Below, piece after piece: positions 9,753 to 18,759 of a DNA stretch of 64,000 bases. This DNA is from an uncultured Methanobrevibacter sp. Its GTDB lineage: Archaea; Methanobacteriota; Methanobacteria; Methanobacteriales; Methanobacteriaceae. A program made the position numbers and the translations under genes. The stretch covers positions 24,026 through 88,025 of the forward strand of contig NZ_CAMHFP010000004.1 in the NCBI RefSeq assembly GCF_946184425.1. The letters are read 5' to 3'. The notes under the pieces were generated by a model, which was given only the letters and a program-made list of their open reading frames with translations, searched no databases and was not told the DNA's origin. Each line of letters starts with the position of its first letter. Position 1 is the stretch's first letter.

Positions 9753-10187
9753 ATGGAAGATCAGCAAAGATTAAACAATCTTCTTAATGAAATTAATGCA
9801 TACCGACAACAGGCTGAATTAATTCAACATCAAATAGAATTAATTCAAGCTTCCATTGCTGAAGTTGATGCATTATCCAACACTTTAGATGACATTGAAG
9901 GAAAAGATTCTGTTGAAGCTTTCGTTCCTGTAGGTGCTGGTTCTTTCATTAAAGGGGAACTTAAAAGTACTGATGAAATTATTGTAAGTATTGGTTCTGG
10001 TATTGCTGTTAAAAAAGATGCGGATGGCGCTCGCGAAATTATTGCTGGACAAAAAGAAGATTTAAAAGACAGCTTGGACAAAATGTTGGCTAACTTACAG
10101 CAAGTAACTGACATTGTCGGCAATCTTCAAGCTCAAGCAGAACAGTTAGCTGCTGCTGCTCAAGGCAATATGACTCAAATGAGATAA
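9753..10187 (+). CDS. pfdA: Prefoldin alpha subunit (GimC)
   Basis: Alpha subunit of the jellyfish-shaped hexameric holdase that delivers nascent chains to the thermosome. The 144 residues form an N-terminal coiled coil (about 1-50), a central beta region with VPVGAGSFIKGEL and a C-terminal coiled coil (about 100-140). The tail is rich in Gln and Ala. ATG 9753 is preceded by AAGGTG. A T-rich region follows the stop, so the ribosomal operon may end here before ftsY, which has its own TATA-like box. Confidence 0.95.
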   Translation: MEDQQRLNNLLNEINAYRQQAELIQHQIELIQASIAEVDALSNTLDDIEGKDSVEAFVPVGAGSFIKGELKSTDEIIVSIGSGIAVKKDADGAREIIAGQKEDLKDSLDKMLANLQQVTDIVGNLQAQAEQLAAAAQGNMTQMR

Positions 10188-10301
10188 TACTTTTACAATT
10201 TTTTCTTTTTTCTATTTTTTAATTTTTACTAAATAATTTTTAAAACTTTTTATTGAAGTCCTTTTTTTCATTTTCAATTCATAATTTAAATAATATAAAA
10301 C

Positions 10302-10310
10302 ATATAAATA
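10302..10310 (+). promoter_or_regulatory. TATA-box candidate for ftsY
   Basis: ATATAAATA at 10302-10310 in the 166-bp gap after prefoldin alpha. Initiation about 25 nt downstream would leave a short leader before the TTG at 10354. Confidence 0.5.
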
Positions 10311-10353
10311 TTCATAATTAAATTATTTACTAACTTTTTAGGTTGGGTTATTT

Positions 10354-11907
10354 TTGTTTGAATCATTAAAAAAGAAATTTTCACGTACAAGTGAAAAATT
10401 AGAAGAAGAACTCATTGAAGAGGCTGAAAAAGAAGATAATCTTCAAGAAGAATCCGGTAAAAGGTTTTCATTTTTCTCATTCGGTCGTAAAAAAGAAGAA
10501 AAACAGGAAGAGGATGAGAAAGAGGATGAATCCAATTTAATTCCCGAATCCACTGGAGAAGCTGAAGCTGAATCAGCTGAAGAAGTTAAAGAGGAGAAAA
10601 AATCTAGTTTTTGGAGTTTTTCAAGGAAATCTGATAAAGATGATGAGGCTGACGAGTCTGAGGATGAGAATGTTGTTGAAGATGAGGTTGATGAGTCTGA
10701 AGAGGATGTTAAGGAAGAGAAGAAATCTCACTTTTGGAGTAGGTCTAAGGATAAATCTGATGAAGAAGATGGGGCTGACGAGTCTGAGGATGAGAATGTT
10801 GTTGAAGATGAGGTTGATGAGTCTGAAGAGGATGTTAAGGAAGAGAAGAAATCTCACTTTTGGAGTAGGTCTAAGGATAAATCTGAAGATGAAGATAAAG
10901 ACGATGAGTCTGAGGATGAGGAAAAAGAGGAAAAATCTCACTTTTGGAGTAGAAACAAATCAAAATCTGATGAGATTTCCGCAGATGGTGAGGCTACCGG
11001 CGGTCTTTTCTCTTTTGTTCGTGAAAAAACCATCTCTGAAAAACACGTCGAAGACATCTTATGGGAACTTGAAATGGAACTCTTGCAAGGTGATGTGGCT
11101 ATGGAAGTGGCTACAGAGGTTGTTGAGAATGTTAAAAATGATCTGGTCGGTAAAAAAATCAAAAGAAGCAATGATATTACAGAATATACATTCCTTGCTT
11201 TGAGAAATGCCGTAGCTGAAATCATTGACATTCCTGGAAAATCCATGACAGAAATGATTGAAGAGAAAAAAGCTCAGGGCGAACCTCTTGTCGTAATGTT
11301 TGTTGGAATCAACGGAACAGGAAAAACAACAACCATCGGTAAATTGGCTAACTATTACCTTAAGAAAGGTTATACTCCTGTAATTGCGGCTTCAGATACA
11401 TTCAGGGCTGGTGCTATCGAGCAGGTAACTTATCACGCTGACAATGTTGGTGTTAAAATCATAAAGCACCAGAAAGGTTCAGATCCTGCAGCTGTTGCAT
11501 ATGATGCTGTTGAACATGCAAAAGCACAGGGAAAAGAATTGGTTTTAATCGATACTGCAGGAAGAATGCAGACCAATGTCAATCTTATGGATGAAATGAA
11601 AAAAATCAAAAGGGTTGCCAAACCTGATTTGGTCATATTTGTCGGTGATGCACTGACAGGTAATGACGCTACCGAACAGGCTGTCAAATTTAACGATGCA
11701 ATCGATATTGACGGAGTTATTTTAACCAAGGCTGATGCAGACAGTAAAGGTGGTGCTTCACTTTCAATTGGATATGTAATCAAAAAACCTATCATGTTCT
11801 TAGGTATGGGTCAGGGTTATGATGATATCAAGGAATATGATGCCGAATGGATGTTGGATCAGTTGTTCAGTGAGGATGAAGATGCTGTTACATTAGAGGA
11901 AGAATAA
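10354..11907 (+). CDS. ftsY: Signal recognition particle receptor FtsY with extended acidic N-terminus
   Basis: GTPase that docks SRP-ribosome complexes at the membrane translocon. The 517-residue protein has a C-terminal NG domain (about 215-505): N-domain helices with KTISEKHVEDILWELEMEL, the P-loop GINGTGKTT at about 317-325, DTAGRMQTN, TKADADSKGG and a closing GMGQGYDDI. The first 210 residues are strongly acidic, Asp/Glu/Ser/Lys-rich, and include a tandem repeat of 42 residues ending in KKSHFWSRSKDKS-like blocks. Archaeal FtsY is usually clearly shorter, so the N-terminal extension is notable. A TTG start at 10354 is the only sensible one; the next gene begins immediately after its stop. 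Confidence 0.95.
   Translation: MFESLKKKFSRTSEKLEEELIEEAEKEDNLQEESGKRFSFFSFGRKKEEKQEEDEKEDESNLIPESTGEAEAESAEEVKEEKKSSFWSFSRKSDKDDEADESEDENVVEDEVDESEEDVKEEKKSHFWSRSKDKSDEEDGADESEDENVVEDEVDESEEDVKEEKKSHFWSRSKDKSEDEDKDDESEDEEKEEKSHFWSRNKSKSDEISADGEATGGLFSFVREKTISEKHVEDILWELEMELLQGDVAMEVATEVVENVKNDLVGKKIKRSNDITEYTFLALRNAVAEIIDIPGKSMTEMIEEKKAQGEPLVVMFVGINGTGKTTTIGKLANYYLKKGYTPVIAASDTFRAGAIEQVTYHADNVGVKIIKHQKGSDPAAVAYDAVEHAKAQGKELVLIDTAGRMQTNVNLMDEMKKIKRVAKPDLVIFVGDALTGNDATEQAVKFNDAIDIDGVILTKADADSKGGASLSIGYVIKKPIMFLGMGQGYDDIKEYDAEWMLDQLFSEDEDAVTLEEE
10647..10886 (+). repeat. 126-bp tandem repeat inside ftsY
   Basis: Two nearly identical copies with a 126-bp period (about 10647-10772 and 10773-10886), with a partial third copy to about 10950. 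The unit encodes 42 residues: an acidic run followed by a Ser-His-Phe-Trp-Ser-Arg block. The period is a multiple of three, so copy-number change keeps the reading frame. Confidence 0.85.
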
Positions 11908-12996
11908 ATGAATATTAAAAAATTATTATTTGCAATGCTGGTTGTTCTGGTGTTGTTTGCAGTTGTATTTAATCTGATGGGGTTTGAACATAACAATCCT
12001 TTGGCTGAATCATTGAAGGCGAACTCCGTAAAGGAAGATGTGTCTATGGCTGTAACAGGTGATGTCATGCTTGGACGTACTGTTGCAAGTGTTATAAGTT
12101 CAGATTCACTTCCTCTTGCAGGCATAAGCAATGTAACTTCAAATGTTGATTTGCTGCTGATTAACCTGGAAAATGCAGCCACATCATCAGAAAATGCGGT
12201 TAAGCCTGATATTCCACTTAAGTGTAATCCAAGTAGCGTAATATTGGCTAAAGGAAATAACCGTACTGTTGCAGCTCTTGCAAATAATCATGTATGTGAC
12301 TACGGAATAAGTGGGATGAATGACACTATCAAGAATGTCAAACAGGTGGGTATGACTCCAATCGGCGCAGGGTCTAATGAAAATGAGGCTCATGCTCCTG
12401 CAGTTGAAGAGATTGGCGGAAGAAATATTACCATTTTCAATTATATGGATTCAAATAATTTTGCCGAATATGATTATGATGTGATGCCTTACGCTAACGG
12501 TTCAGCACCGGGTTATTCTGCTTACAATTCACAATTGGCACAAAAACAAATTGCTGATGCACGTGGAAACGGTTCTGACTTTGTTGTTGCATACTTGCAC
12601 TTTGGAAATGAATATTCCACATCTCCAAATGAAGACCAGATGAAAATTGCTCATGAGTTGATTGATTATGGTGCAGACATTGTCATAGGTGCTCATCCTC
12701 ATGTTACTCAGGGGGTTGAGATGTATAAAGGAAAACCAATCTTTTACAGTTTGGGAAATTGTGTCTTTGACATGTCAGGAAATGGTGTGGAAAATGCATA
12801 TATTCTTAAAATTGATTTGGTCAATAACACAGGTAAATGCACTGTCTATCCGGTTTACATTTCCAATAACCTGCCACAGTTCATGGATGATGATTCCGGC
12901 AATTCACTATTGAATGGACTAACTCCAAAGTGCAATGAACTTAAAGTTGGCAATGGTGTCGGCACGTTGGAATTCAATTTAACTGATGAAAAATAG
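11908..12996 (+). CDS. CapA-family (PGA_cap) metallophosphatase-like surface protein
   Basis: A 362-residue protein with an N-terminal signal or anchor segment (about 5-24) and a CapA-type domain. Visible motifs are TGDVMLGR near 50, INLENA near 90, ALANNHVCDYG near 130 and GAHPHVTQGVE followed by YSLGN near 260-285; these form the metallophosphoesterase-like site of the family. CapA in Bacillus helps build or export poly-gamma-glutamate; in methanogens the substrate is unknown, and a wall-polymer role is inference. ATG 11908 directly abuts the ftsY stop, so translation is probably coupled. The TAG stop lies in a hairpin stem. Confidence 0.85.
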   Translation: MNIKKLLFAMLVVLVLFAVVFNLMGFEHNNPLAESLKANSVKEDVSMAVTGDVMLGRTVASVISSDSLPLAGISNVTSNVDLLLINLENAATSSENAVKPDIPLKCNPSSVILAKGNNRTVAALANNHVCDYGISGMNDTIKNVKQVGMTPIGAGSNENEAHAPAVEEIGGRNITIFNYMDSNNFAEYDYDVMPYANGSAPGYSAYNSQLAQKQIADARGNGSDFVVAYLHFGNEYSTSPNEDQMKIAHELIDYGADIVIGAHPHVTQGVEMYKGKPIFYSLGNCVFDMSGNGVENAYILKIDLVNNTGKCTVYPVYISNNLPQFMDDDSGNSLLNGLTPKCNELKVGNGVGTLEFNLTDEK

Positions 12997-13015
12997 AATT
13001 TTTTATTTAAATTCT
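12995..13015 (+). terminator. Hairpin after the CapA-like gene
   Basis: AGAATTT (12995-13001) pairs perfectly with AAATTCT (13009-13015) around a 7-nt T-rich loop, and T-rich sequence follows. The left arm starts at the second base of the TAG stop codon. Confidence 0.6.
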
Positions 13016-13385
13016 TTATTTTCTTTTTAAATTAACTATTTTGTTTAATTTTTTTATTTTCTTATTATTTTTTCCTAATTTTTCTTATATTTCGTATTTA
13101 TCGTATTATATTGTCTATAATAACTCTTGATATTAATATTCAATTTTTGATTGATTGTGTATTAATCTAATTTAAATTTATATTATTTAAGTTTATTATA
13201 TTCTATTTCAAGTAGATTGTCCTTTTATTTCATATTTCTATATGTTTTTTATCTTTTTTAATTAATTTACTTTATTTTTGTTTGTTTTTTTAAGTTTAAA
13301 GTTGTAAAAACATTTATATAGGTATTATTAATATATTTTTACTCACATACATTTTTTTTTAAAAATAAATTCAGAAGGTGAAAAA
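13016..13385. other. Gene-free AT-rich spacer with a promoter
   Basis: Strongly AT-rich, T-biased sequence with no open frame of note on either strand. The only recognisable element is a TATA-like box near its downstream end, described separately. Confidence 0.6.
13313..13320 (+). promoter_or_regulatory. TATA-box candidate for the first surface gene
   Basis: TTTATATA at 13313-13320, preceded by an A-rich stretch that could serve as a BRE. A start of transcription near 13345 would give a leader of about 40 nt before the proposed start at 13386. Confidence 0.55.
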
Positions 13386-15263
13386 ATTTCGATAAAAAAT
13401 AAATCATTGTTCATCGCATTTGCATTAATTTTTTTCCTTTTGCTGGGAGTTGCAAGTGCTAGTGAGGATGGCAATGTTTCAAGCGTTGAAAATTCTGACG
13501 ATAATTCAAATATATTATCTTCAAATATTGAATTGGAAAATAACATTTCTTCAACTTCAAATGAAGAAATATCTGATGTTAATGATGATAAATTAGGTAT
13601 TGATGAAAATTCACAGGAAGTTGGTGAAAGTAATTCTTCCGATGTTTTAAGTGAAGTTAAAACTTCCATTAAAGTCACTTCCCCTTCAACAATTATCAGA
13701 GGGGATTCATTTGATGTAAAACTTTTGGATGCAAATGGGAAAGGAATATCCGGTAAAACTGTATCTTTCGAAGTGATTGGAAAAACTTTCAAAAGGACAA
13801 CTGACAACAGTGGTGTTGCAAGTTTGAATTTAAATCTTGCTAAAGGTTACTATACAATTGAATATTCCTTTAATGAAAATGGATATGCTCCTGTTTCAGG
13901 TAAAACTAGCGTTTTGGTTGTAACAAACATTCAATCTGTTATTAAAGGGTCTAATTATGTTGCATATAGGGGTGTTCTCAATCCATATATTGTCACATTA
14001 AGTGCCGATGGAGTCAAATTGGCTAATAAGAAAGTAAGATTCATCATTCGCGGTAACAGTTATTACAGGACTACTGATGGAAATGGTCAGGCTAGCTTGA
14101 ACATTAACCTGGCTAAAGGTGCATATACTGTCAGATATTATTTCTATGGCGATGCAAACCTTGATGCTGCTAACGGCAAATCAGTAATAACAGTTAAGCA
14201 GGGCATGCCGACTAAAATTTCTCAAGTCCTCACAGTTCCTTATTATAATAAGGTTTTAGGGTCATTTAAGGTGAAAGTTGTTGATGTAAGGGGAGATCCC
14301 GTCAGAGGTAATTTGGTCTTCACAGTCAACAACAAAAAATACACAAGAGCTTTGGACGCCGGTATTGCTACTTTGGGCATCAAATTAAGTTCCGGAACTT
14401 ATAAAATCAGTTATAATTATTATAAGAACTCCGTTTTCAATGCGGTAAGTGGTTCAAAAACCATTCTTGTCAGGTCTTTAAATTACTGCAGTAATAACGG
14501 ATATTGGGTTTTCGGATATGACATGAAAAATGTTAACCTGGACACATTGGCTAAAACTTCAACCAAACATATCTTTTTAAACTATGCTGCAATAAGTAAG
14601 CATGGAAAGACAGCTGTTGAGACTTTCATAAGCAATGCAAACAAAAAAGGAATAAAAGTCCATATCTGGATGCAGATATTCTACAACGGGGAATGGGTTT
14701 CTCCTGTAAACAATGGCGGCAGTTATAAATATTCATTCTTCAATTCCAAAATCAATGAAGCTAAACAGTATGCTGCTCTCAAAGGTGTTGCAGGCATTCA
14801 TATGGATTACTTAAGATTCCCTGGAACTGCTTATCAGTACAAAAACGGTGCGGCAGCTATAAATTACTTCACCAAACAGTTATGTGATGCGGTTCACAAA
14901 ATCAATAATAATCTTATAGTATCTGCTGCGGTAATGCCTGAAGTTGATTCCAACAAATATTATTACGGTCAGGACATTCCAACATTATCCAAATATCTTG
15001 ATGTAGTGATTCCTATGATTTATAAGGGAAATTATGAAGCTGGAACCTCTTGGATTCAGTCCACTACCAAAAAATTTGTTGACATGAGTAACGGTGCAGA
15101 AATTTGGACAGGTATTCAGGCGTACAACTCCGATGATGATGTAACTGCATTATCCAGTACACAACTTTTAAAAGATTACCAGGCAGCTGCAAATGGTGGG
15201 GCAACAGGTGTTATTTCATTTAGATGGGGAATTTCCAAACTGATCAATTTCGCTTTGATTTAA
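13386..15263 (+). CDS. Secreted protein: Ig-like repeats plus TIM-barrel-like hydrolase domain
   Basis: About 625 residues. The first conventional codon is TTG 13407, but the GGTGA at 13377-13381 points to ATT 13386, which gives ISIKNKSLF and restores a charged signal-peptide start. The hydrophobic core ends at ASA. A Ser/Asn/Asp-rich linker follows, then three Ig-like units (each with a GxASLNxNLAKGxYT-type strand pattern) to about residue 350. The C-terminal 265 residues resemble a glycosidase-like TIM barrel: KHIFLNYAA, VHIWMQIFYNGEW, GVAGIHMDYLRFPG, AAVMPE, VIPMIYKG and GVISFRWG. The acidic residue in HMDYLRF is a catalytic candidate. Substrate unknown; pseudomurein or surface glycan is a guess. 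A paralogue follows directly. Confidence 0.8.
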   Translation: MSIKNKSLFIAFALIFFLLLGVASASEDGNVSSVENSDDNSNILSSNIELENNISSTSNEEISDVNDDKLGIDENSQEVGESNSSDVLSEVKTSIKVTSPSTIIRGDSFDVKLLDANGKGISGKTVSFEVIGKTFKRTTDNSGVASLNLNLAKGYYTIEYSFNENGYAPVSGKTSVLVVTNIQSVIKGSNYVAYRGVLNPYIVTLSADGVKLANKKVRFIIRGNSYYRTTDGNGQASLNINLAKGAYTVRYYFYGDANLDAANGKSVITVKQGMPTKISQVLTVPYYNKVLGSFKVKVVDVRGDPVRGNLVFTVNNKKYTRALDAGIATLGIKLSSGTYKISYNYYKNSVFNAVSGSKTILVRSLNYCSNNGYWVFGYDMKNVNLDTLAKTSTKHIFLNYAAISKHGKTAVETFISNANKKGIKVHIWMQIFYNGEWVSPVNNGGSYKYSFFNSKINEAKQYAALKGVAGIHMDYLRFPGTAYQYKNGAAAINYFTKQLCDAVHKINNNLIVSAAVMPEVDSNKYYYGQDIPTLSKYLDVVIPMIYKGNYEAGTSWIQSTTKKFVDMSNGAEIWTGIQAYNSDDDVTALSSTQLLKDYQAAANGGATGVISFRWGISKLINFALI

Positions 15264-15294
15264 TTCCTCTTCTTTTTTTTATTTCAGGTGAACT

Positions 15295-16845
15295 ATGAAC
15301 AAAAAACTACTAATTCCAATACTTTTTCTTTTTACATTAATTCTGGCAATTTCTTCTGTGTCTGCGGCTGAAAATTCGACCGATACGGTTAATGCTGAAA
15401 ATTTTTTGGATGATGAAAAGCAAACATTAAGTGATGAAGATTTATCACAGGTAACAGAAACTAATGACGGGGAGATACTTGGGGAAAATTCAACTCCTCC
15501 GATGGAAAAGTCCAAATCCAGCGTTTCAGCTTCGTCTGTATCTGGCTATTCATCATTTCCAACAAAATTCGTGGTTAAACTGAAAATCAACAACAAACCT
15601 GCTGCGGGCAAGAAAATTATCATAAATGTAAATAAGAATAACTACACACGTTATACCAATAATAACGGCGAAGCTATTATGAATATTAACCTTCAGAAGG
15701 GTATTTACAATGTTAATTTTGTATATGCCGGTGATGTAAACACCACTTCTTCAAAGGGAACCAGTAAAATAACTGTCAAGCAATCTTTAAAGACAAATCT
15801 CATTACAGACAATTACCTTAATTTCCGTCAGGGCTTAAAGTCAATATTCTATGTTAAGCTCTACATTCAAAAAGGAGTATTGAAAAATCAGTTGGTTATA
15901 TTCACTGTTGCCGGAAAGACTTATAAGGTCAAAACAAATTCCATAGGTTATGCAAAGATTTATTTGAGCCTTAAGAAGGGAACATATAAAATCAGAGCCA
16001 CATTTACAAAGAATAAGCCTTATCTTGGATGTTCAAAAGTGTTCACTATTAAGGTGAAACCTCAAATGGCTAAAGGTAACGGATATTGGTTGTGGCCGAT
16101 GCATATGTCTTCCATAAATCTTAAAACTCTTGCAAATAGGGGAACCAAACACATATTCCTGCTTAGTGATGCTGTACATTCGTATGGTATGTCATATGTG
16201 ACATCATGGATTAAAAAGGCCAACAGTTATGGGATGAGCGTTCACATCTGGATGATGGTTTGCTATAACGGTGACTGGGTTTCTCCTGTAAGGGATGACG
16301 GATCATTTAAGTATTATTTCATCAACAAGAAAATAAACGAAGCCAAATACTATGCTAAAATCAAGGGAGTTGCAGGAATACACTTGGATTATATGAGATA
16401 CGGAGGTACTGCCCATAAGCATATCAATTCTATCGAATCCATTAACTACATTGTTAAAAAAATAAGCTATGCAGTTCACAGTGTAAATCCAAATGCCATC
16501 ATGTCAATTGCAATTATGCCTGAACCTAGTATGATGCATTACTATTATGGTCAGGATGTTCCTACTCTGTCCAAATATGTCGATGCTCTGCTGCCTATGG
16601 CCTATAAGGGAAGTTATGGTCAAAACACGAAATGGATTCAGTCCGTAACCAAAACCTTTGTAAAGCAGTCCAACGGTGCACAAATCTGGACAGGTCTTCA
16701 AACCTATAAGTCTGAAGAGGACACTTCCAAATTGCCATATAACGCTTTGATGATTGATGCAAGGTCTGCAATGAAAGGCGGAGCCGCTGGTGTTGTGCTG
16801 TTTAGAGTCGGCATAACATATTATCTTAACTTCAGAAATGTGTAG
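15295..16845 (+). CDS. Secreted paralogue: Ig-like repeats plus TIM-barrel-like hydrolase domain
   Basis: A 516-residue tandem paralogue of the preceding gene, 31 bp downstream. ATG 15295 lies 3 nt after GGTGA. Signal peptide about 1-23 ending in VSA, an acidic/Ser-rich linker, two rather than three Ig-like units, then the same C-terminal barrel. Motifs align one to one: KHIFLLSDA, VHIWMMVCYNGDW, GVAGIHLDYMRYGG, IAIMPEPS, LLPMAYKG and GVVLFRVG. The aligned HLDYMR retains the Asp. The two probably act on related but different substrates, or one supports the other. Gene duplication is clear; function is inference. Confidence 0.8.
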   Translation: MNKKLLIPILFLFTLILAISSVSAAENSTDTVNAENFLDDEKQTLSDEDLSQVTETNDGEILGENSTPPMEKSKSSVSASSVSGYSSFPTKFVVKLKINNKPAAGKKIIINVNKNNYTRYTNNNGEAIMNINLQKGIYNVNFVYAGDVNTTSSKGTSKITVKQSLKTNLITDNYLNFRQGLKSIFYVKLYIQKGVLKNQLVIFTVAGKTYKVKTNSIGYAKIYLSLKKGTYKIRATFTKNKPYLGCSKVFTIKVKPQMAKGNGYWLWPMHMSSINLKTLANRGTKHIFLLSDAVHSYGMSYVTSWIKKANSYGMSVHIWMMVCYNGDWVSPVRDDGSFKYYFINKKINEAKYYAKIKGVAGIHLDYMRYGGTAHKHINSIESINYIVKKISYAVHSVNPNAIMSIAIMPEPSMMHYYYGQDVPTLSKYVDALLPMAYKGSYGQNTKWIQSVTKTFVKQSNGAQIWTGLQTYKSEEDTSKLPYNALMIDARSAMKGGAAGVVLFRVGITYYLNFRNV

Positions 16846-16858
16846 AAACTCTGTTTTC

Positions 16859-17236
16859 TCACCATTTTCTTTTAGAAATAGCTTTTAATCTCTTTTTTTC
16901 TATATTTTTCTTTTTATCGGACTGATACTGTCTGCGTTGGCGACTGGTTGTGGTCTCATTATTTCTCATGATTGTTATCAGGTCTATTGAGTTTCCGCTG
17001 CATGCCAATAGAACTCTGATTTCCTTGTATGTTTTTGATTGGGGCGCTTCATAAACCACTGCATACATATTGTTTTCAACGTGTTCCCAGCTTATGGGGT
17101 CTTTTTCCATTAAACAGTCTACAACATAACTTCTTGAAATTCCATTTTCATCCAGTCTTTCCTGGAAGTGTCTGTTTTCAAAGCACCAGTTTATGCTTGC
17201 GGTATCTCCCATAATAAATTTATCAAAAACATTCAT
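16859..17236 (-). CDS. Hypothetical protein, basic C-terminal tail
   Basis: About 125 residues starting at ATG 17236 (GTG 17245 would add three residues). The body has a mixed alpha/beta composition, ISWEHVENNMYAVVYEAP then EIRVLLACSGNSIDLITIM, recalling small toxin-like or DUF4258-like folds, followed by a strongly Lys/Arg-rich tail of about 30 residues. I do not recognise the family. It converges with the upstream secreted protein gene (13 bp apart) and diverges from the transporter gene. Base composition is like the neighbours. Confidence 0.7.
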   Translation of the reverse strand: MNVFDKFIMGDTASINWCFENRHFQERLDENGISRSYVVDCLMEKDPISWEHVENNMYAVVYEAPQSKTYKEIRVLLACSGNSIDLITIMRNNETTTSRQRRQYQSDKKKNIEKKRLKAISKRKW

Positions 17237-17301
17237 TTTTTTCACTACAATTACATTTATTATGTATAATTAATAAATTTTACATTGTCGAGGAAAATAT
17301 T

Positions 17302-18759
17302 ATGTCTGAACAAACTCAATGGGATTCGTCTATAGCATTCATTTTCGCAATGATTGGAGCTGCAGTTGGTCTTGGAAACATCTGGCGTTTCAGTTATGTG
17401 CTTTATTCTAATGGTGGGGGATCATTTTTCATTCCTTACTTTATCGCAATCGCTATAATGGGAGTTCCATTTTTAATTCTAGAATATGGTGTGGGATTCA
17501 GTTTCAAGGAATCGTTTTCAAAGATTATGCGGAAAATTAAGCCTCAATTTGAGATTATTGCTTGGATTCTGGTTCTTTTTGTGTTTATAGTGACTATTTA
17601 TTATATGGTAATTTTAAGTTGGGATTTGGTATATCTGCTAAGCAGTTTCACATTCAGTTGGGGAACTGATGCTGCAGCTTACTTTACTCAGAATGTAGGC
17701 GGAAGTTCAAACTTGTCCAATGCAAGTTTCCTGCTGATTCCAACAACAATTGGAGTATTGTTATTATGGATTGTTTTATGGTTTATTGCTCATAAGAATG
17801 TCGATAAGGGTATTGGTAAGGTTTCAAAAATTCTCATTCCTGCTTTGTTTATTATAATGGGTATTATTGTTGTTTATGCTTTGACTTTGCCTGGTGCAGG
17901 TGTAGGTATCAGCACTTTACTAACTCCTGACTGGAGTGCGCTTCTTAATGTTAATATATGGCTGGCCGCTTTTGCCCAAATCATTTTCTCATTAAGTATG
18001 GGTCAGGCTATTGCTCTTACATATGCAAGTTACTTGCCTGAAAACTCAAAATTGATTGATAATGTACTGATTGTCGTTGCATCCAACTCAGCTTTTGAAA
18101 TATTCACTGCATTTGGAGTATTTTCAATATTGGGTTATATGTCAGTGACTGCGGGAACTCCTATGGTTCAGCTAATTACAGAAGGTACTGGACTGATATT
18201 TGTAGTGTTCCCAATGATATTCAATATTATGGGTCCTATTGGACGTATATTGGCTCCATTATTGTTCTTAGCAATTTTATTTGCAGGAATTACCTCAGCG
18301 TTAGGATTTTTCGAACCGATGCTGAATTCAACTTCTGATAAGCTGGGCTGGTCCCGTAAAAAAACAGCAACAATTTTAGCTGTCATCGGTTGTGCATTTT
18401 CACTGATTTTAACAACAGGTATCAGCAGCTATCTGGTCGGAATCATCGATTCATTTGTTAATGAATTTGGAATATTGCTGTTGATTGGAGTTCAATGTAT
18501 CATATTTGCATGGTTCTGTGGTGTCGAACACTTTTTACCTGCTTTAAACGAATATTCAACATTCAAAGTTGGTACAATTTGGTCTTTTGTAATCAAATAT
18601 CTTCTTCCTGTAGTACTTATTGTAATGTGGGCAATAGGTATTGTCACATTATTCAGCACAGCCAAACACTTCGAAATCATGATTGATGTAGTCATTATCA
18701 TGGCTGTTCTGATTTTCGGATTTATACTTACAAAAGTCCGTCCTAGGGTGGATAATTAA
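17302..18759 (+). CDS. SNF-family sodium-coupled transporter (NSS family)
   Basis: A 485-residue membrane protein of the neurotransmitter:sodium symporter family, with 11-12 hydrophobic segments. TM1 holds the family signature with GLGNIWRFSYVLYSNGGGSF at 23-42, whose unwound region binds Na+ and substrate. The SFALSMGQA-type segment is present as SLSMGQAIALTYASYL near 231. Prokaryotic members such as LeuT, MhsT and TnaT carry amino acids, so uptake of an amino acid is likely; the substrate cannot be read from the sequence. ATG 17302 follows GAGG. Monocistronic, with a T-rich tract downstream. Confidence 0.9.
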   Translation: MSEQTQWDSSIAFIFAMIGAAVGLGNIWRFSYVLYSNGGGSFFIPYFIAIAIMGVPFLILEYGVGFSFKESFSKIMRKIKPQFEIIAWILVLFVFIVTIYYMVILSWDLVYLLSSFTFSWGTDAAAYFTQNVGGSSNLSNASFLLIPTTIGVLLLWIVLWFIAHKNVDKGIGKVSKILIPALFIIMGIIVVYALTLPGAGVGISTLLTPDWSALLNVNIWLAAFAQIIFSLSMGQAIALTYASYLPENSKLIDNVLIVVASNSAFEIFTAFGVFSILGYMSVTAGTPMVQLITEGTGLIFVVFPMIFNIMGPIGRILAPLLFLAILFAGITSALGFFEPMLNSTSDKLGWSRKKTATILAVIGCAFSLILTTGISSYLVGIIDSFVNEFGILLLIGVQCIIFAWFCGVEHFLPALNEYSTFKVGTIWSFVIKYLLPVVLIVMWAIGIVTLFSTAKHFEIMIDVVIIMAVLIFGFILTKVRPRVDN

